This document shows, in pieces, positions 24,383 to 32,366 of a DNA stretch of 64,000 bases. The notes below the pieces were generated by a model. That model saw only the letters and a list, made by a program, of their open reading frames with translations, made no database searches and was not told the DNA's origin. The stretch's first letter is position 1. Each line of letters starts with the position of its first letter. The stretch covers positions 1 through 64,000 of the forward strand of contig NZ_JAFCNB010000001.1 of NCBI RefSeq assembly GCF_017896165.1, in the 5' to 3' direction. Source of the DNA: Microbispora oryzae (GTDB lineage Bacteria; Actinomycetota; Actinomycetes; Streptosporangiales; Streptosporangiaceae). A program made the position numbers and the translations under genes.

Positions 24383-25681
24383 TCAGGTGCGGGCGGCGAG
24401 GGTGAACTCCTCGCGCGGATGCTGGATGGCGCCGAGCGAGATGATCTCCCTGGGGAAGAACAGCCCGAGCGTCCAGTCCATCAGGATGCGGGTCCGCTTG
24501 TTGATCGTGGGCATGCGGCTGAGGTGATAGGTGCGGTGCATGAACCAGGCCGGATAGCCGCGGATCTCGTGGCCGTAGATCTGCGCGACGCCCTGGTAGA
24601 GGCCGAGGCTCGCCACCGACCCCGCGTCCTTGTGCACGTACGGCCGGCACCGCCCGCCCCTGAGGGTGGCCACGATGTTGTCGGCCAGCCGCCGGGCCTG
24701 CCGTACGGCGTGCTGGGCGTTGGGCGGGCACATCTGGCCGGGACGGGTGAGGTCGGGCACGGCGGCCGAGTCGCCGGCGGCGAAGGCGAAGGCGGTGCCC
24801 CGCACGCGCAGGAACTCGTCGGCCCGCACCCGTCCCCGCTCGTCGACCGGCAGGTCACCGGCGCCGATGAGCGGGTTGGGCTTGACCCCCGCCGTCCAGA
24901 CGAGGGTGTCGGCGTCGAACTCGTCGCCGTCGTCGAGGACGATGTGACCGTCCTCGGCGGACTTCAGCAGCGTGCGGGTGCGGATGTCGACCCCCCGGCG
25001 GCGCAGCTGGTCCACGGTCCAGCGGCCCATGTCGGGCCCGACCTCGGGCAGGATGCGGTCGGTCGCCTCGACGAGGATCCATCGCATGTCGCCGCGGCGC
25101 AGCCCCTCGAAGTAGCGGCAGGCGTCGCTCGCCATGTCCTCCAGCTCGGCCAGGGCCTCGACCCCGGCGTACCCGCCGCCGACGAAGACGAAGGTGAGCG
25201 CCCGCCTGCGGATCTCCTCGTCCGGTGTCGAGGCGGCGATGTCCATCCGTCCGAGGACGTGGTTGCGCAGGTGGATGGCCTCTTCGACGGTCTTGAAGCC
25301 GATGCCGTGCCGGGCGAGCCCGGGGATCGGCAGCAGCCGTGATATGGAGCCTGGGGCGATCACCACGTAGTCGTAGTCGAGCGTGAGGTCCGGCCCCTCG
25401 TGCGGGCTGAACTCGGCCGTGCGGTCCGCGAGCCGGACCGACGTGATCCGGCCGCTCAGGATCCGGCAGGACGGCAGCACCCGGCGGAGGGGCACGACGA
25501 CGTGCCGCGGCTCGATGCTGCCGGCCGCGGCCTCGGGCAGGAAGGGCTGGTAGGTCATGTAGGAGTCGAGGTCGGCCACGGTGACGCGCGCCTCACCCTG
25601 GCGGAGCCTGCGCTGCAGGCGGAGGGCCGTGTACATGCCGACGTATCCGCCGCCGACGATCAGAATTCGTGGGACAGCCAT
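24383..25681 (-). CDS. NDH-2-like NAD(P)H dehydrogenase
   Basis: A 432-residue FAD flavoprotein of the type II NADH dehydrogenase class, which passes electrons from NADH to quinone at the inner membrane face without pumping protons. Features: FAD-binding ILIVGGGYVGMYTALRL at the N-terminus, second Rossmann motif FVFVGGGYAGVEALAELED near 170, ATG-like TLVWTAGVKPNPLIG near 265, and AFAAGDSAAVP near 305 (second FAD contact). The C-terminal ILMDWTLGLFFPREI is amphipathic and could bind the membrane. A stand-alone gene with a GGGG-type ribosome binding site. Confidence 0.92.
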   Translation of the reverse strand: MAVPRILIVGGGYVGMYTALRLQRRLRQGEARVTVADLDSYMTYQPFLPEAAAGSIEPRHVVVPLRRVLPSCRILSGRITSVRLADRTAEFSPHEGPDLTLDYDYVVIAPGSISRLLPIPGLARHGIGFKTVEEAIHLRNHVLGRMDIAASTPDEEIRRRALTFVFVGGGYAGVEALAELEDMASDACRYFEGLRRGDMRWILVEATDRILPEVGPDMGRWTVDQLRRRGVDIRTRTLLKSAEDGHIVLDDGDEFDADTLVWTAGVKPNPLIGAGDLPVDERGRVRADEFLRVRGTAFAFAAGDSAAVPDLTRPGQMCPPNAQHAVRQARRLADNIVATLRGGRCRPYVHKDAGSVASLGLYQGVAQIYGHEIRGYPAWFMHRTYHLSRMPTINKRTRILMDWTLGLFFPREIISLGAIQHPREEFTLAART

Positions 25682-25700
25682 GCGGGTCCCCTACCCGGCG

Positions 25701-26234
25701 CTACAGGAGGAAACGCATCGTCACGTTCGTCCCGTCCTGCCCGGTTGTCACCCGGATATCCGCGGCGAGCAGGCGGGCGACCCACAGCCCCATGCCGCTG
25801 GTCGCGTTGTGCGGCGGCGGCGTCACGCCGGGCTCGGTGTCCGGCCGCCAGTCACGGCCGTCGTCGTGCACCGTGACCACGAGCTGCCCCCCGTCCACGC
25901 GCATGCGCAGCCGGGCCTTGGTGGAGCCGTGGGTGACGGCGTTGGTCGCGACCTCGTTCAGCGCGACCAGGAAGTCGTCGAGCGCCCCCTCCGCCATCCC
26001 CCGGCGGCGTGCCTCGGCCGCGGCGAACTCCCGCACGTCGGGGAGGTCCGCCAGGGAGAAGGTCCGTTCCCTGATCCTCCCTGTGACGTGCGCCGGGGCA
26101 CCGTCGTCGTTCACCCGGTACACGCCTCCCCCCCCGGATGCAATCCGGTCGAACCCGGCCGTGGCAGGGACGAAGATACCCTGGGACGCCGCCCGGTCGC
26201 AGGCGGCGTCCGAGGGCGTCCCCCCGGCCGTCAT
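25701..26234 (-). CDS. Anti-sigma factor kinase (RsbW-like)
   Basis: 177 residues with a GHKL ATPase fold: N box LNEVATNAVTHGS, G1-like VTVHDDGRDWRP, G2-like SGMGLWVARLLA. Such serine kinases bind the cognate SigB/SigF factor and phosphorylate STAS antagonists. Its ATG overlaps the stop of the upstream sigma gene (ATGA), so it is the likely anti-sigma factor of that protein. The first 60 residues, with a GGGG stretch, precede the conserved fold and may be a non-native start. Confidence 0.87.
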   Translation of the reverse strand: MTAGGTPSDAACDRAASQGIFVPATAGFDRIASGGGGVYRVNDDGAPAHVTGRIRERTFSLADLPDVREFAAAEARRRGMAEGALDDFLVALNEVATNAVTHGSTKARLRMRVDGGQLVVTVHDDGRDWRPDTEPGVTPPPHNATSGMGLWVARLLAADIRVTTGQDGTNVTMRFLL

Positions 26235-27010
26235 CCAGCGACGAGTTCCAGACGGAGCTGGTCGAGCGTCTTGCGGAGGATCCGCGAGACGTGCATCTGG
26301 GAGATCCCGAACTCCGCGGCGATCTCGGCCTGGGTCATGTTGCCGTAGAAGCGCAGCAGGAGGATCTTCTTCTCCCGCTCGGGGAGCAGGTCGACGAGAG
26401 GCTTGAGCGCCTCCCGGTCCACCAGGGTGTCGAGGCTGTCGTCCTCCTGGGGGATCACGTCGCCCAGCGCGGCGGCGTCGTCGTCCGCGCCGATCGGCGC
26501 GTCCAGGGAGAGGGTGCTGTACGCCGCGGAGGCGTCCATCGTGAGAAGCATGTCCTCTTCGGAGATGCCCATCTTCTCCGCCAGCTCGGCGACGGTGGGG
26601 AACCTGCCGAGCTCCTGGGTCATGTCGGCGACGTGCCGGTTCAGCTCGGCGCGCCGTTCCTGGTAGAGGCGCGGCACGCGGACGGCCCAGGTGCGGTCGC
26701 GGAAGTGGCGCTTGACCTCGCCGGTCATCGTGACCATGGCGTAGCCCCGGAAGCTGTGGCCGAGGCTGGGGTCGAAGCCGTTGATGGCCTTCATGAGGCC
26801 GACGTAGGCCGCCTGGAGGAGGTCCTCCAGCGGCTCGCCGCGGTTCAGGTACCGCCGGGCGATGTCCCTCGCCATCGAACGGTGCATCTCGACGATCTTC
26901 TCACGGAGGCGTTCCCGCCGCTCCTGGCTCAGCCCCTCCCGGGCCAGCTCGGCCAGAAGCTCCTCGGCGGTCGGATTGCTGACGGTCTCCACTCGGACCT
27001 CGGCAGCCAT
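26231..27010 (-). CDS. SigB/SigF/SigG-type RNA polymerase sigma factor
   Basis: 259 residues from the ATG at 27010, which has GAGGGG upstream. Region 2 is seen as RYLNRGEPLEDLLQAAYVGLMKAINGFDPS and the -10 binding helix RGYAMVTMTGEVKRHFRDRTWAVRVPR; region 3 as LGRFPTVAELAEKMGISEEDM; region 4 as REKKILLLRFYGNMTQAEIAAEFGISQMHVSRIL. This is the group 3 stress/sporulation class of actinobacteria. Paired with the overlapping RsbW-like gene, and divergent from a STAS antagonist gene: a partner-switch module. Confidence 0.92.
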   Translation of the reverse strand: MAAEVRVETVSNPTAEELLAELAREGLSQERRERLREKIVEMHRSMARDIARRYLNRGEPLEDLLQAAYVGLMKAINGFDPSLGHSFRGYAMVTMTGEVKRHFRDRTWAVRVPRLYQERRAELNRHVADMTQELGRFPTVAELAEKMGISEEDMLLTMDASAAYSTLSLDAPIGADDDAAALGDVIPQEDDSLDTLVDREALKPLVDLLPEREKKILLLRFYGNMTQAEIAAEFGISQMHVSRILRKTLDQLRLELVAG

Positions 27011-27197
27011 CTGCGTAGTCCCCTCGTATGGTTTACCGCGAGGGCGCCGACGCCGGGGATCACCGCGCAGAAGGCACGCCTCACTACAGAATCGAGACGA
27101 GGCCCTCTGCTGGACCTCTGGTGAAGTATATTGCCGCAAATTCGGGAGTATCACCACCCCTTGGGCGCCAGTAATGTTGCCGCAGAGGAGGCGCGAG

Positions 27198-27554
27198 GTG
27201 TCTAACAACGGGCTACTGTCCCTGTCTTCGACCATGGCGGGGGACATCGTGGTGATCCATGTGAACGGCGTCCTCGACGCCACCACCCGGGAGCAGTTCT
27301 CCGACTACCTGGACGCCGCGGCGGACGACCACGGTCCCCACATGGTCCTCGACCTGGGCGGGGTGACCTTCATGGACTCGCGGGCGCTGGGGCTGATCGT
27401 GCACCACTGGCAGCGGTCCACCACGGCGGGCGGCCACTTCGCCCTGGTGGCGGTGCAGTACCCCAACTCCAAGGTCATGTGGGTCACCGGTCTCTCGGAG
27501 CGGCTGCCCCTGTTCGACACGCTGGACGACGCCCTGGCCGCCTTCGCCGCCTGA
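27198..27554 (+). CDS. STAS anti-anti-sigma factor
   Basis: 118 residues from the GTG at 27198, which has AGAGGAGG upstream. A single STAS domain: GDIVVIHVNGVLDATTREQF, then VLDLGGVTFMDSRALGLIVH, where the Ser after MD is the expected phosphorylation site for the RsbW kinase. When unphosphorylated it would sequester the kinase and free the sigma factor. It is transcribed divergently from the sigma-kinase operon. Confidence 0.9.
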   Translation: MSNNGLLSLSSTMAGDIVVIHVNGVLDATTREQFSDYLDAAADDHGPHMVLDLGGVTFMDSRALGLIVHHWQRSTTAGGHFALVAVQYPNSKVMWVTGLSERLPLFDTLDDALAAFAA

Positions 27555-27604
27555 CACCCGTCCCGGCAACCCGTCCCGGCGATCCCCGCCCGGCGAGCCG
27601 GCCC

Positions 27605-28315
27605 TCAGGGGACCGCTCCTCCGTGCTTGCGCTGGTGCTCGGTGACCAGCAGCTTGGCCAGGTCGGCGACCTTGACCTGATGGTGCTGCGACACCCGCCG
27701 CAGTTCCTCGAACGCCTCCTCGGCCGAGCAGCCGCTCTTCGACATGATGATGCCCTTGGCCTGGTCGATCACCGACCGGCCCGCCAGCGCCTCCTGCATC
27801 TGGGCCGCGCCGGTGAGCACGTCGTCGAACTGCCAGATGTTGGCCAGCGCCACGGTCACCTGTTCGCGCAGCAGCGGCAGGAGCGCGCCGCCGTCCCCGG
27901 CGAGGGCGCCGGGACGCACGCCGTAGAGGCCGACGATCACGACCGCGCCGTCGGCCTTCACCGGCAGCACGAGCACGGAGCGGACGCCGTGCCGGACGGC
28001 GGTGGCGGCGTAGCGGGGCCAGCGGGGCTCGCGCATCACGTCGGCGACGGCGACCGGGCGGCCGGTCGACAGCGCCTCCCTGGACGGCCCTTCGCGCAGC
28101 TCGCGCTCCCGGTCGATGAGGGCGGTGAGCTCGCTGTGGGACGCGGCCAGCAGGACCCGCCCCTCCGTCCACAGCTCGGCGGTGCCGCCGGCGCAGCCGG
28201 GAACGCCGTGCGCGACCGCCTCGGTGATTCCTCGAAGGACGCTTTCGCACGACGCGCCCTCGGTCACCCGCCCGATGGCGGCCAGGTCACGCGCGAGGAT
28301 GGACGTCGTCTCCAT
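27605..28315 (-). CDS. GAF-ANTAR regulator
   Basis: 236 residues. GAF domain to about residue 165 (VRSVLVLPVKADGAVVIVGLYG), then an ANTAR domain (QEALAGRSVIDQAKGIIMSKSGCSAEEAFEELRRVSQ). ANTAR domains bind paired RNA hairpins and relieve transcription termination. Here the target is unknown. The gene is divergent from the PAS-GAF-SpoIIE gene, which suggests it belongs to the same stress-signalling set. Confidence 0.9.
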   Translation of the reverse strand: METTSILARDLAAIGRVTEGASCESVLRGITEAVAHGVPGCAGGTAELWTEGRVLLAASHSELTALIDRERELREGPSREALSTGRPVAVADVMREPRWPRYAATAVRHGVRSVLVLPVKADGAVVIVGLYGVRPGALAGDGGALLPLLREQVTVALANIWQFDDVLTGAAQMQEALAGRSVIDQAKGIIMSKSGCSAEEAFEELRRVSQHHQVKVADLAKLLVTEHQRKHGGAVP

Positions 28316-28411
28316 GGTAAAAAGACCATTCCCCTGGGTCGCGGGTTAATCCGGGCCGGATCGATTAGATCGGGCCTTTGGCGTAGCGTCTACATCGAGA
28401 GAGGGGGCAGC

Positions 28412-30235
28412 TTGCCCGACATCGCCGAGCTCGAGCGCGCACTGAACGGGCTCTCCGAGCGTATCGCCACTCTGCGGGACGATCCCGAGACGGGTGCCGC
28501 ACTTCGCGAGCTGGACACCGCGGAGGAGCTGGTCCGGACGGCGCTGGCCGAGCTGTCCCGCCTCCGCAGGCGCCGGGACGGCGGCAGCCAGCGTGAGCAG
28601 AAGCTGCTGCGTCAGGTCTTCCGCGCCCTGCCCGTACCGGTGATCATCATGGACACCGGCGGCACGGTGCGCCGGATCAACAACGAGACCACGCGGCTGC
28701 TCGGCAGCCCCTCCGGCTACCTGATCGGGCGGCCGTTCCCGCTGCTGGTCGACGTCACCGGCCGCGCGGCGTTCCGTTCGCACTACGCCGCGGTGTTACG
28801 CGGCGAGGAGAGCGTGTCGTTCATGACGCGGCTCGCCCACCAGGGACGCGCCCACAACGTCCGGCTGGTGCTGAGCAGACTCCACATGCCGGGCGAACCG
28901 CAGGAGATGATCGCGGCCGTCGTGCTGCCCACCGAGGTGCGGCTCGCCGAGCCCTCGGGGCCCGCCGAGCCGTCCGGGCCGGAGAACGACCCGGAGGACA
29001 GCGCGATCATGGCCGCCGCCCGGCGGCACGAACTGCTGTCGCGGCTCACCCGGCTGCTGCTCGATGAGGAGAGCCTCCGCGAGCCGGTGGCGCTGCTGCG
29101 CACCGCCCGCCTGCTGGCCGCCGAGACGGCCGACTGGATCGTCGCCGACGTGATCAGAGACGGGGAGCCGCGGCGGTCCGCCGTCGTCGGGCCGAGCGAC
29201 GAGCCGGTCGGCCGGCTCCAGCGGACCGTGGAGGAGACCTCACCCGTCCTGGCCCCGATCGTCGATCAGGTGCTGACCACGCAGAGCGGCATCGTCCACG
29301 AGATGCTGACCGACGAGTCGCTGCTCGGCGGCGACCTCCTGCAGCGGATGGGGGCGGGTTCGCTGCTGAGCGTGCCGATCAGGACCGACGACGAGGTCAG
29401 GGGCGTGCTCACGCTGGTGCGGCTGCGCGACCGCCCGCCGTTCGAGCTGTCCGACCTCGGCCTCCTTGAGGAGGCCGGGCTCCACCTGGGCCTGGCGATG
29501 CGGGCGCAGGACGGCTTCCAGCGGCGCGCTCAGGCGGCCGACGCGCTGCAGACCGGCGTGCTGCCGCGCACGCTGCCCGATGTGCCCGGCTTCGAACTCG
29601 GCGCGGTCTACCATCCCGGGTCGGGGCCGCGGGCCATCGGCGGCGAGTTCTACGACGTCTTCCCGGTGCGGAACGGCTGGGGCTTCGTGATCGGCAGCAC
29701 GGCCGGCCGCGGCGAGGAGGCCGCGTCCGTCACCGCGATCGTGCGCAACGGCCTGCGGGTGCTGAGCGTGTGGGAGGACGACCCGGGCGAGGCCCTGCGC
29801 AAGGTCAACGACGCGCTGGTCGCCCAGCGCACCGGCCTGTTCGTGATGGCCGCCGCGGGCTTCGTCCGGGGCCGCAAGGTGCGGCTGGCGTCCGCCGGGC
29901 ATCATCCCGCGGCGCTGGTGCAGGCAGGTGGCGGGGTGCGCTTCTCGGACGGCGGCGGTGTCCCGCTCGGCTTCGAGGAGGGCGCGGTCCCGGCCACCGA
30001 GGAGCTGACCCTGACGACGGGCGAGGCGCTGGTGCTCTACTCCGACGGCCTGGTCGGCTCCCAGAGCGCCGCCGGCGAGACCTACGGGGAGGGGCGCCTG
30101 ACCGAGGTGCTCGCCCGGTGCGGGGGCCAGCCGCCGGCGGCCCTCGTGAAGGCGATCGAGGAGGACCACCAGGCGTTCTGCGGAACCCATCCCGTCGACG
30201 AGGTCACCGTCCTCACGCTGCGCAGATCTCGTTGA
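28412..30235 (+). CDS. PAS-GAF-SpoIIE (PP2C) signalling protein
   Basis: 607 residues from the TTG at 28412, preceded by GAGAGGGGG. Order: N-terminal coiled coil (about 1-70), PAS (about 72-170, LPVPVIIMDTGGTVRRINNETTRLLG), a linker with repeated AEPSGP, GAF (about 215-375) and a C-terminal SpoIIE domain (about 390-605). SpoIIE phosphatases normally dephosphorylate STAS antagonists. Here three metal-ligand motifs deviate: GGEFYDVF for GGDFYDV, GSTAGRGEEAA for GDVxGKGxEAA, and DEVTVLTL for DDxTLL. Activity may be lost or altered. It starts a run with the MEDS-STAS gene. Confidence 0.9.
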   Translation: MPDIAELERALNGLSERIATLRDDPETGAALRELDTAEELVRTALAELSRLRRRRDGGSQREQKLLRQVFRALPVPVIIMDTGGTVRRINNETTRLLGSPSGYLIGRPFPLLVDVTGRAAFRSHYAAVLRGEESVSFMTRLAHQGRAHNVRLVLSRLHMPGEPQEMIAAVVLPTEVRLAEPSGPAEPSGPENDPEDSAIMAAARRHELLSRLTRLLLDEESLREPVALLRTARLLAAETADWIVADVIRDGEPRRSAVVGPSDEPVGRLQRTVEETSPVLAPIVDQVLTTQSGIVHEMLTDESLLGGDLLQRMGAGSLLSVPIRTDDEVRGVLTLVRLRDRPPFELSDLGLLEEAGLHLGLAMRAQDGFQRRAQAADALQTGVLPRTLPDVPGFELGAVYHPGSGPRAIGGEFYDVFPVRNGWGFVIGSTAGRGEEAASVTAIVRNGLRVLSVWEDDPGEALRKVNDALVAQRTGLFVMAAAGFVRGRKVRLASAGHHPAALVQAGGGVRFSDGGGVPLGFEEGAVPATEELTLTTGEALVLYSDGLVGSQSAAGETYGEGRLTEVLARCGGQPPAALVKAIEEDHQAFCGTHPVDEVTVLTLRRSR

Positions 30236-30279
30236 ACGGGGATTTGCCCCTCGTACGCCCGAGTGGTGGACTTGACACT

Positions 30280-31104
30280 GTGCGTATCCAGCCGGGAGAT
30301 CACCACGTCCTGGCGTTCTCCGACGAGGCCGACCTCGAGCCCGTGCTCGCTCCCTTCATCTCCGAGGGGCTCGCGGGCGCGGACAAGGTCGTCTACCTGA
30401 CGGACGTCACCCATCCGGCGGTCGTCACCGGGCTGCTGCGCGGATGGGGCGTCCCCACCGGCGAGCACCTCGCCGCCGGCAGGCTCGACATCCGGCGGCT
30501 GGAGACGCGCGACCCGGAACAGGTGATCACGCAGCTCGCCGACGCGGCACGACTGGCCCTTGGCGAGGGCTATCGCGCGCTGCGCGTCACCGCGGAGATG
30601 AGCTGGGGACTGCACGAGGACGCCGACCGGCTCGCCGCGTTCGAGACCAGGGCGAGCGACCTGTTCGCGTCCGGCTCCGCGATGGCGATCTGCCAGTACG
30701 ACAGGCGGCTGTTCGATCCGGCCGTTCTCGGGCAGATGCAGCGGATACACCACGAGCAGGACACCGACCTGGAGTACGAGGGGGCGCTGCTGCGGATCCG
30801 CCGCACCGGCGAGCCTCCCGGGGTCCGGGTGGAGGGCGAGGTGGACGCGAACACGCTGCACGAGCTGACGCGGTCGCTGCGCGCCGCCGCCGGGCGTACC
30901 GCCGGCGACGTCCACGCCGACCTCGCCGGCGTCTCCTTCATCGACCTGGCGGCACTGCGGGCCCTGATGGAGTCGGCCCGCACGATCGGCCGGGGGCGCT
31001 TCCTGGTGCTCGACGAGGTTCCCGAGCACGTACGGAACCTGATCGAGCTCATCGGCTGGGCCGGCACGCCCGGCCTGCGGCTGCGCGGGCGGGAACGCGC
31101 CTGA
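30280..31104 (+). CDS. MEDS-STAS sensory protein
   Basis: 274 residues. The N-terminal 165 residues form a MEDS (DcmR-like) sensory domain: DHHVLAFSDEADLEPVLAPFISEGL, ADKVVYLTDVTHP, AICQYDRRLFD. The C-terminal part is a STAS domain (GVRVEGEVDANTLHELTRSL, HADLAGVSFIDLAALRALMES). Such proteins link a ligand or redox signal to partner switching. The GTG at 30280 starts 44 bases after the SpoIIE stop; its ribosome binding site is weak. Probably co-transcribed with the SpoIIE-like gene. Confidence 0.85.
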   Translation: MRIQPGDHHVLAFSDEADLEPVLAPFISEGLAGADKVVYLTDVTHPAVVTGLLRGWGVPTGEHLAAGRLDIRRLETRDPEQVITQLADAARLALGEGYRALRVTAEMSWGLHEDADRLAAFETRASDLFASGSAMAICQYDRRLFDPAVLGQMQRIHHEQDTDLEYEGALLRIRRTGEPPGVRVEGEVDANTLHELTRSLRAAAGRTAGDVHADLAGVSFIDLAALRALMESARTIGRGRFLVLDEVPEHVRNLIELIGWAGTPGLRLRGRERA

Positions 31105-31130
31105 GCCGGGTGGCAGTTCTGCTCGGAGAC

Positions 31131-31150
31131 CCGCCCGGTGGGCGGCCGAT
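31131..31150 (+). terminator. Terminator after the MEDS gene
   Basis: CCGCCC and GGGCGG form a 6-bp stem with a 3-base loop, followed by CCGATTTTT. Short but with a T-run, unusual for this GC-rich context. Confidence 0.55.
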
Positions 31151-31221
31151 TTTTCCCGATTTGGCGTTTAGCGGGACTCGGGTAAGGTAAACAACATCTC
31201 ATCGATCGTGCCTAGGACGCA

Positions 31222-31261
31222 GGCACACCTTTTCAAGTGCCTTCCTGTCTTGAGGTGTGCC
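31222..31261 (+). promoter_or_regulatory. 5'UTR hairpin over ribosome binding site
   Basis: GGCACACCT (31222-31230) pairs perfectly with AGGTGTGCC (31253-31261), and CAAG (31234-31237) with CTTG (31249-31252) extends the stem inside a small bulge. The right arm contains the only Shine-Dalgarno-like sequence (GAGGTG) of the glycosyltransferase gene and ends at the base before its ATG. Folding would hide the site; it may act as a translational switch. Confidence 0.6.
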
Positions 31262-32305
31262 ATGGATATCGCGATCGTCTCCGCTCACGAGCTCACTCCC
31301 GACACTCCGGCCATCGCCCGCGAGCTGGGCCGGGGCCACCGGGTGACGGTCTACACGCGTTCGAAGGCCAAGGGAGCCGGCGTCGAGCACGTCCCGGCCG
31401 GTCCCGACGTGGAGCTGTCGGAGAACGACCTGCTGCCGTACATCTCCGACTTCAGCGCGGGGCTGCGCCTCCGCTGGCGGGAGCACCGCCCGGACATCAT
31501 CCACGCCTACTCCTGGTCGAGCGGCCTGGCCGCCATCGCCGGGTCGGAGGGGCTCGGTGTGCCCGTGACCCAGACCTTCCAGGTGCACGGCGACGCCGGC
31601 GCGCCCGTACGGCGGCTGGAGTGCGCGATCGGCCGCCGCGCGCGGGCGGTCATCGCGGCCTGCGCCGACGAGGAGTCGGAGCTCATCCGCATGGGGGTGC
31701 CGCGCCGGAACATCTCCGTCGTCCCGCACGGGGTCGACGTCGAGCGCTTCCGCCGACAGGGACCGGCGTTCCCCAGGGGCGAGCGGCCGCGCCTGCTGCA
31801 CGTCGGCCTCCCGGGGGCCGCGAGTGCGGTGAACGCGCTCCACGCGGTGCCCGAGGCCGAGCTGGTGATCGCGGGTGGCGACGACCCGGGCATCGAGCGG
31901 CTGCGGGCCCTGGCCGAGGACCGCGGCGTGGCCGACCGGGTGGAGACGCTCGGCCTGATTCCGCACACCGCGATGCCGAAGCTCATGCGCAGCGCCGACC
32001 TGGTCCTCTCGCTGCCGGCGTCGGTGCCGTACGGCACGGTCGCCCTGGAGGCCATGGCGTGCGGGATCCCGGTCATCGCGTCCGCCGCCGGGGCGCACCT
32101 CGACGCCGTCGTGGACGGCGTGACCGGTTTCCTGATCCGCCCGGAGCGCCCGCTGGAGATCGCGTCGCGGATCCGCCGGCTACTCGACGACACCACGCTG
32201 CGCACGGCCATCGGATACGCCGCCGCGGACCGGGCCCGCTCCCGCTACTCCGTCGAGCGGATCAGCATGGAGCTCCTGCGCGTCTATGAGAAGACGTGCG
32301 CCTGA
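31262..32305 (+). CDS. Glycosyltransferase, GT4-like
   Basis: 347 residues, GT-B fold. N-terminal half: RPDIIHAYSWSSGLAAI, VPVTQTFQVHGD, RARAVIAACADEESELIRMG, ISVVPHGVDVERF. C-terminal half: AELVIAGGDDPGIERL, LMRSADLVLSLPASVPYGTVALEAMACGIPVIAS with the donor-binding Glu, VDGVTGFLIRP. Likely transfers a nucleotide-sugar to an unknown acceptor, cytoplasmic or membrane peripheral. Monocistronic. A GGGTAA box near 31180 recalls SigB-type -10 elements but the GTTT spacing is short. Confidence 0.88.
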   Translation: MDIAIVSAHELTPDTPAIARELGRGHRVTVYTRSKAKGAGVEHVPAGPDVELSENDLLPYISDFSAGLRLRWREHRPDIIHAYSWSSGLAAIAGSEGLGVPVTQTFQVHGDAGAPVRRLECAIGRRARAVIAACADEESELIRMGVPRRNISVVPHGVDVERFRRQGPAFPRGERPRLLHVGLPGAASAVNALHAVPEAELVIAGGDDPGIERLRALAEDRGVADRVETLGLIPHTAMPKLMRSADLVLSLPASVPYGTVALEAMACGIPVIASAAGAHLDAVVDGVTGFLIRPERPLEIASRIRRLLDDTTLRTAIGYAAADRARSRYSVERISMELLRVYEKTCA

Positions 32306-32366
32306 GCCGATTGCGTATTCGACTTCTTTCCGTTGTGAACCAGAAACCGTGTGATTAGATGTAAAT

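Noticed and set aside
31166-31185. SigB-type promoter GTTT...GGGTAA before the glycosyltransferase
   Set aside because: Only 10 bases separate the two elements instead of about 14-16, so it is not a good match.
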